From Prolixibacteraceae bacterium (GTDB lineage Bacteria > Bacteroidota > Bacteroidia > Bacteroidales > Prolixibacteraceae): 19,862 nucleotides of DNA. Each line of letters opens with the position of its first letter. Within the stretch, counting starts at the first letter, position 1. The stretch is from contig JAQIDF010000445.1 of NCBI GenBank assembly GCA_027858145.1, forward strand, positions 1 to 19,862, in the 5' to 3' direction. The notes under the pieces are model-generated. The model ran no database searches. It was given only the letters and a program-made list of their open reading frames with translations, and was not told the origin of the DNA. A program made the position numbers and the translations under genes. Positions 16,419-19,862 of this stretch are shown here, piece by piece.

Positions 16419-16901
16419 ATGAACTTCAGAATAGGACACGGATATGATGTACACGCCCTGGCCAAAGGCGAATCGCTTTGGCTGGGCGGCATCAAAATTG
16501 AACATGAAAAAGGCACAGTTGCCCATTCCGACGGAGACGTGCTTATTCATGCCATCTGTGATGCATTACTGGGAGCTTTGGCATTGGGCGATATTGGAAA
16601 ACACTTCCCTGATACTAATGACGAATACAAAAACGTTGACAGTAAAATACTCTTAAAAAAATGCAATAACCTGATAAACGAACACGGTTATCAGGTTATA
16701 AATATCGACACAACCATTTGCGCACAACGCCCCAAACTCAGAATCCACATCGATAAAATGAGAGAAGTAATGTCCGAAATACTAGTTATTAATATTGATC
16801 AGGTTTCAATAAAAGCCACAACAACTGAAAAACTGGGATTCGTAGGCCGGGAAGAAGGCATATCGGCTTATGCTGTTACACTACTTGAAAAAACAACTTA
16901 G
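16419..16901 (+). CDS. ispF: 2-C-methyl-D-erythritol 2,4-cyclodiphosphate synthase
   Basis: IspF, 160 residues, matches the family's usual length. It acts in the cytoplasm as a homotrimer in the non-mevalonate (MEP) isoprenoid pathway, cyclising CDP-ME-2-phosphate to MEcPP with loss of CMP. The metal ligands are Asp10 and His12 in GHGYDVH and His44 in HSDGDVLIHAICDA (36-49). GDIGKHFPDTN, DTTICAQRPKL and the trimer-core motif ATTTEKLGFVGREEG are also present. It starts 5 nt after porV, implying co-transcription with the T9SS genes. This links undecaprenyl or other isoprenoid supply with outer-membrane secretion only by gene order; a functional link is not shown. It is convergent with the EEP gene on its right. 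Confidence 0.97.
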   Translation: MNFRIGHGYDVHALAKGESLWLGGIKIEHEKGTVAHSDGDVLIHAICDALLGALALGDIGKHFPDTNDEYKNVDSKILLKKCNNLINEHGYQVINIDTTICAQRPKLRIHIDKMREVMSEILVINIDQVSIKATTTEKLGFVGREEGISAYAVTLLEKTT

Positions 16902-16915
16902 CGATCGGCAACAAA

Positions 16916-17983
16916 TTACTGTTTATTTCTTCTTTTCAATAAAGTAGAAATAGGGAGGTGGTCAGAGTATTCAACCTTATACCGCTGATAATTAAACCCT
17001 TCAAAATAGTCGGAATAAAAAATATAATCAATCCGGAAAGGTGGAAGTTTTCCTCTGTATGTATTTGAAATTCCACTTCCCGACTCCACAAAAGCATCAA
17101 TCAGCCCATCACCAACTACATTATACGTATAAGAAAGTGGTGTGTCATTAAAGTCGCCACAAACAATAACAGGGTATTTGCATTCATTAATATGAGAGGA
17201 CAGCTCATTGGCTTGCCTGGCTCGTTTTATATAAGCATCGCGCATTTTCCAGCCAATAAGTTTCATTTCTTCAATCTTTTGACCTTCAAACCCCAGGGAA
17301 TCAATCACAGAATATTCATTGGTTTTAATTCCAAACGACTGCAAATGACAATTGTACACCCGAATAGTATCGGTATCAATTAAAATATCAGTAAACATTA
17401 TCATATTGCCACTGTCCTCGAAACGTATCTCGCCCATGTTTACAATTGGATATTTTGTAAATGTTACCGGCCCATTCCACTCACCCTGATGCGCTAACTG
17501 GCAATGATTTATATTGGGAAGCCTGTCTTTCAGTTTTATCGGATTCAATTCACCAGTACGTTGTAGCTTTGTTTCCTGTAAGCAAATTATATCAGCTTCC
17601 TGACTTGCAATAAAATCAATAACATTGAAATCGGGTTTGTCATTTTCTAAGTAAGAATAAAAATGGTGAACATTAAATGACAATATTTTTACACCATCAT
17701 TCCCCTCATAAACCTGCTTTGATGTCAATTGTATATAATTCGTATGATTATTAATGCCAATAAAAATCACAAGGAATGATAACAAAGCATACTTCCATTT
17801 TACAAATGCCCAGAAAATAATAAAAAAAATATTAGCTGCCAACATGTAAGGATAAGTAAGGCCTAAAAATACAGGATACCATATTTGCTCCGGGCTGACT
17901 GAAGATACCAGATAGGAACCTACAAGTAGCAAGGAAAAAATAATATTCAATAACAACAAGCTAAATTTTATAATGTCTTTCAA
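16916..17983 (-). CDS. Membrane-anchored EEP (endonuclease/exonuclease/phosphatase) family protein
   Basis: The product has 355 residues. Three hydrophobic helices occupy residues about 7-27, 36-58 and 62-82, then a soluble EEP domain runs to the end. Landmarks: KILSFNVHHFYSYL near 104-117, ICLQETKL near 135-142 with the metal-binding Glu, VYNCHLQSFG near 205-215, VCGDFNDTPLSYTY near 272-285, FRIDYIFYS, and the terminal Asp341-His342 in YSDHLP. Family knowledge: this is a common Bacteroidota architecture; the domain likely lies on the periplasmic side if the N-terminus is cytoplasmic. The substrate is unknown: nucleic acid, or inositol- or lipid-linked phosphodiesters are all possible. It differs from the exported EEP at 5626-6690 in its membrane helices and motif spacing, so the two are distant paralogues. 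It is divergent from the pseudouridine synthase gene. Confidence 0.88.
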   Translation of the reverse strand: MKDIIKFSLLLLNIIFSLLLVGSYLVSSVSPEQIWYPVFLGLTYPYMLAANIFFIIFWAFVKWKYALLSFLVIFIGINNHTNYIQLTSKQVYEGNDGVKILSFNVHHFYSYLENDKPDFNVIDFIASQEADIICLQETKLQRTGELNPIKLKDRLPNINHCQLAHQGEWNGPVTFTKYPIVNMGEIRFEDSGNMIMFTDILIDTDTIRVYNCHLQSFGIKTNEYSVIDSLGFEGQKIEEMKLIGWKMRDAYIKRARQANELSSHINECKYPVIVCGDFNDTPLSYTYNVVGDGLIDAFVESGSGISNTYRGKLPPFRIDYIFYSDYFEGFNYQRYKVEYSDHLPISTLLKRRNKQ

Positions 17984-18012
17984 TAAACTACGTTTTAGTT
18001 ACTAATTATTGC

Positions 18013-18020
18013 CAAATATA
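18013..18020 (-). promoter_or_regulatory. Possible -7 box for the membrane-anchored EEP gene
   Basis: The minus strand reads TATATTTG, a perfect TAnnTTTG element, 30 nt upstream of the ATG at 17983. No upstream TTTG box fits the standard spacing. Confidence 0.35.
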
Positions 18021-18052
18021 CAAACACAACAAAATTAAATAGGCGTGTTCAG

Positions 18053-18079
18053 TATTTTTTGCGAAATTTGCAAAAAATA
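18053..18079. repeat. 27-bp near-perfect palindrome directly before the pseudouridine synthase start
   Basis: Arms TATTTTTTGC (18053-18062) and GCAAAAAATA (18070-18079) are exact inverted copies. The 7-nt centre GAAATTT also pairs except at one G-T position, so almost the whole 27 bp is self-complementary. It ends 5 nt before the ATG at 18085, so it covers the ribosome-loading zone and could be an operator or an mRNA hairpin that hides the start. GAAATTTG at 18063-18070 also resembles a -7 box. Confidence 0.5.
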
Positions 18080-18084
18080 TTTTT

Positions 18085-18960
18085 ATGAAAAGAAGAAGTA
18101 GTCAAAATAAAACAGGCCGCAGGGGACGTGCAGATCAAAATAAACGTCAACGTTTTGATAAGAAACACAATAGCGAACCACAGAAACCACATACCGACAC
18201 AAAATCAACAAAAAGAACTACACCTCCGATAAAAAAAGGAATTCTACCCGGAGAATCCATCCGACTGAACCGATACCTGGCCAATTCAGGAGTATGTTCT
18301 CGCCGGGAAGCCGATAAGTTTATTTCGTCAGGCTGCGTTACGGTAAATGGCAAAACCGCATCTGAACTGGGCACAAAAGTAACCTTAAGCGATGAAGTAA
18401 AATTTAATGGCGAAACCCTCAACCCGCAACGCAAAGTTTACCTTCTCCTCAACAAACCCAAAGGTTTTGTAACCACAACCGACGATCCGCAGGAACGCAA
18501 AACCGTTATGGATTTGGTTAATAAAGCATGCTCCGAGCGCATCTATCCGGTAGGCCGACTTGACAAGGAGACTTCTGGCGTGCTATTTTTCACTAACGAT
18601 GGCGATTTATCGAAAAAACTCACCCACCCCAGCAACCAAAAGAAAAAAATATACCATGTTTTTCTTGATAAACCCTTAATAAAAAATCACTTACTAGAAA
18701 TAGCAAAAGGCATAGAACTGGAAGATGGATTTATTTCAGCCGACAGCATCAACTATTCAAATGAAGACGATAAACGAGAAATTGGTATTGAGATTCATTC
18801 AGGACACAACCGGATTGTACGACGCATCTTTTCACATTTCGGATACGAGGTGAAAAAGTTAGACCGTGTGTACTTTGCCGGACTTACAAAAAAGAACCTC
18901 TCGCGTGGGAAATGGCGCTTTCTTACCCAAACAGAAGTAAATCAATTAAAAATGCAATAA
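18085..18960 (+). CDS. rluB: RluB/RsuA-family pseudouridine synthase
   Basis: A 291-residue cytoplasmic RNA-modifying enzyme that converts uridine to pseudouridine, most likely in 23S rRNA. Residues 1-55 are a disordered, strongly basic tail rich in Lys, Arg, Asn and Gln. An S4 RNA-binding domain spans about 58-105 (RLNRYLANSGVCSRREADKF), and the catalytic domain follows: LLLNKPKGFVTT at 120-131, YPVGRLDKETSG at 154-165 with catalytic Asp160, and IHSGHNRIVRRIF near 232-244. The RsuA/RluB/RluE/RluF branch cannot be fully separated by motif alone; S4 plus rRNA-type spacing favours RluB. The basic tail is common in Bacteroidota members and may help it bind ribosomal RNA. It precedes the ECF sigma gene with a 38-nt gap. 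Confidence 0.9.
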   Translation: MKRRSSQNKTGRRGRADQNKRQRFDKKHNSEPQKPHTDTKSTKRTTPPIKKGILPGESIRLNRYLANSGVCSRREADKFISSGCVTVNGKTASELGTKVTLSDEVKFNGETLNPQRKVYLLLNKPKGFVTTTDDPQERKTVMDLVNKACSERIYPVGRLDKETSGVLFFTNDGDLSKKLTHPSNQKKKIYHVFLDKPLIKNHLLEIAKGIELEDGFISADSINYSNEDDKREIGIEIHSGHNRIVRRIFSHFGYEVKKLDRVYFAGLTKKNLSRGKWRFLTQTEVNQLKMQ

Positions 18961-18998
18961 ATAATCTGTAATTAATCTTAACCCTAAAAGACTTATTA

Positions 18999-19484
18999 AT
19001 GTACAATGAGGCCTTCTTAAATATAATTACTGAAAATCAGGGGCTTATACACAAAGTATGTGGCATTTATTGCGATACCTCAGAAGATCGGGAGGATTTG
19101 TTTCAGGAAATAGTAGCCCAACTATGGAGGGCTTTTCCAACATTCAGGTCTGAATCAAAAATATCGACATGGATGTACCGGGTTTCACTGAACACCGCAA
19201 TAACCCATTTCAAGAAGGATAAAAGAAGACCCGATCAAGATAAGTTGGATCAAAACCGGGTGCAAGTCCCGGATATTGAATACGACACAACGTATGAAGA
19301 AAACCTGAAGCTATTGCACAAGGCCATTGAAGAATTGACAGGAGTGGAGAAATCGATTATCCTGCTTTATCTTGAAGAAAAAAAATATGAGGAGATAGCA
19401 GAAATTGTAGGGATTACACAGAATTACGTGCGGGTAAAAATGAACCGCATTAAAGCGAAACTGAAAAAATTGTTGGGGGATTAA
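18999..19484 (+). CDS. ECF-type RNA polymerase sigma-70 factor
   Basis: The protein has 161 residues, the short form with only regions 2 and 4. Region 2 (about 8-75) includes DREDLFQEI at 30-38, the core polymerase contact, and RSESKISTWMYRVSLNTAI at 50-68, which melts the -10 DNA. Region 4 (about 105-158) is a helix-turn-helix that reads the -35 element: LLYLEEKKYEEIAEIVGITQ then NYVRVKMNRIKAKLKKLL. Family knowledge: ECF factors are held inactive by a partner, often encoded next door, until an envelope signal releases them. Here the next gene begins 2 nt after the stop and encodes a membrane protein, so that protein is the natural candidate partner. The target genes are not deducible from this window. 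Confidence 0.93.
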   Translation: MYNEAFLNIITENQGLIHKVCGIYCDTSEDREDLFQEIVAQLWRAFPTFRSESKISTWMYRVSLNTAITHFKKDKRRPDQDKLDQNRVQVPDIEYDTTYEENLKLLHKAIEELTGVEKSIILLYLEEKKYEEIAEIVGITQNYVRVKMNRIKAKLKKLLGD

Positions 19485-19486
19485 GA

Positions 19487-19862
19487 ATGGAACTGGATAA
19501 ATTAAAAACGGCCTGGGATAAGGTTTCGTCGGGCAACGAAAACAGATACTCTGAAGAGCAGGTTGAAAAACTGCTCAAAAAACGCACAAAAGATATTACC
19601 GGAAATATTAAAAGAAACATTTATATTGGTTTAGGCATTGTTCTGGCTTATGTTACAATAAGCATCATTGCCAGTTTATACACAAGTCCCCTACTCGATA
19701 ACTTCATCGGAAAAAACAATTCAGAATTGGTTGTTTTTTGGGGCTCAATAGTCGACACAATAATTTACATTTTAATAATTGGATCGTTAATTGCATTTTG
19801 GACAAAATTCAACAAACTTCAAAATCATTATAACCGAAATGCAAGTCTCGAACAAAATATTT
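19487..19862 (+). CDS. Two-helix membrane protein downstream of the ECF sigma factor, candidate anti-sigma factor (C-terminus cut off)
   Basis: ATG 19487 lies 2 nt after the sigma stop, and the frame stays open to the window edge (125 complete codons). Residues 1-44 are charged and soluble (MELDKLKTAWDKVSS, then a Lys-rich helix). Two hydrophobic helices follow at about 45-65 and 81-105, after which a polar stretch begins (KFNKLQNHYNRN). No zinc-binding HxxxCxxC motif of classical ZAS anti-sigma factors is visible, and I recognise no named family, though proteins beginning with this MELDKLKxAW pattern are common after ECF genes in Bacteroidota. Its position and topology make it a reasonable membrane-bound regulator of the sigma factor, but that role is inferred. 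Confidence 0.7.
   Translation, partial: MELDKLKTAWDKVSSGNENRYSEEQVEKLLKKRTKDITGNIKRNIYIGLGIVLAYVTISIIASLYTSPLLDNFIGKNNSELVVFWGSIVDTIIYILIIGSLIAFWTKFNKLQNHYNRNASLEQNI

Noticed and set aside
16902..16915. CGATCG between ispF and the convergent EEP gene as a terminator
   Set aside because: The self-complementary core is only 6 bases and has no loop or T tract.

Overview
This window looks like chromosomal core and near-core DNA from a Bacteroidota (Bacteroidetes) bacterium. The reasons are its low GC content, the lack of strong Shine-Dalgarno sites, several leaders carrying the TAnnTTTG-type -7 box of that phylum, short lipoproteins with Bacteroidota-style lipoboxes, and type IX secretion (T9SS) genes that occur only there. 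A non-enteric anaerobe or marine-type member of the Marinilabiliales/Bacteroidales side is plausible, but that is inference. No mobile elements, CRISPR arrays, rRNA or tRNA genes were seen, and no gene-free stretch exceeds about 255 bases.

Layout, left to right. (1) 1-4126: a probable cell-wall sugar turnover locus. A truncated, leftward exported GH3 beta-N-acetylhexosaminidase is divergent from a GH171/NamZ-type (DUF1343) exo-muramidase lipoprotein, which runs directly into a sodium:solute symporter. (2) 4221-6690: a TTG-initiated beta-helix lipoprotein overlapping an exported endonuclease/exonuclease/phosphatase (EEP) protein. (3) 6687-8111 (leftward): CCA-adding tRNA nucleotidyltransferase, with its stop codon interleaved with that of the EEP gene. 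(4) 8257-8622: thioredoxin with a terminator hairpin. (5) 8679-9977 (leftward): MurF, peptidoglycan precursor ligase. (6) 10090-16901: a T9SS block, with a leftward GldJ/GldK-family lipoprotein divergent from porU (C25 sortase) and porV (outer-membrane shuttle), followed after 5 nt by ispF of the isoprenoid pathway. (7) 16916-17983 (leftward): a second EEP protein, this one membrane anchored. (8) 18085-18960: RluB/RsuA-type pseudouridine synthase with a basic tail and a long palindrome just before its start. (9) 18999-end: an ECF sigma factor followed 2 nt later by a truncated two-helix membrane protein that may be its anti-sigma partner.

How the genes fit together: the GH3 and NamZ enzymes could strip GlcNAc and MurNAc from wall fragments in the periplasm and the symporter could import a product, while murF rebuilds wall precursor. 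PorU, PorV and the GldJ/K-like lipoprotein work at the outer membrane to export, cleave and anchor T9SS cargo. The remaining genes are housekeeping (tRNA CCA end, rRNA modification, redox, isoprenoids) or envelope functions with unknown substrates. The most useful leads are the GH3-NamZ-symporter cluster, the sigma/two-helix pair, the palindromes before porU and the pseudouridine synthase gene, and the odd start of the beta-helix lipoprotein.
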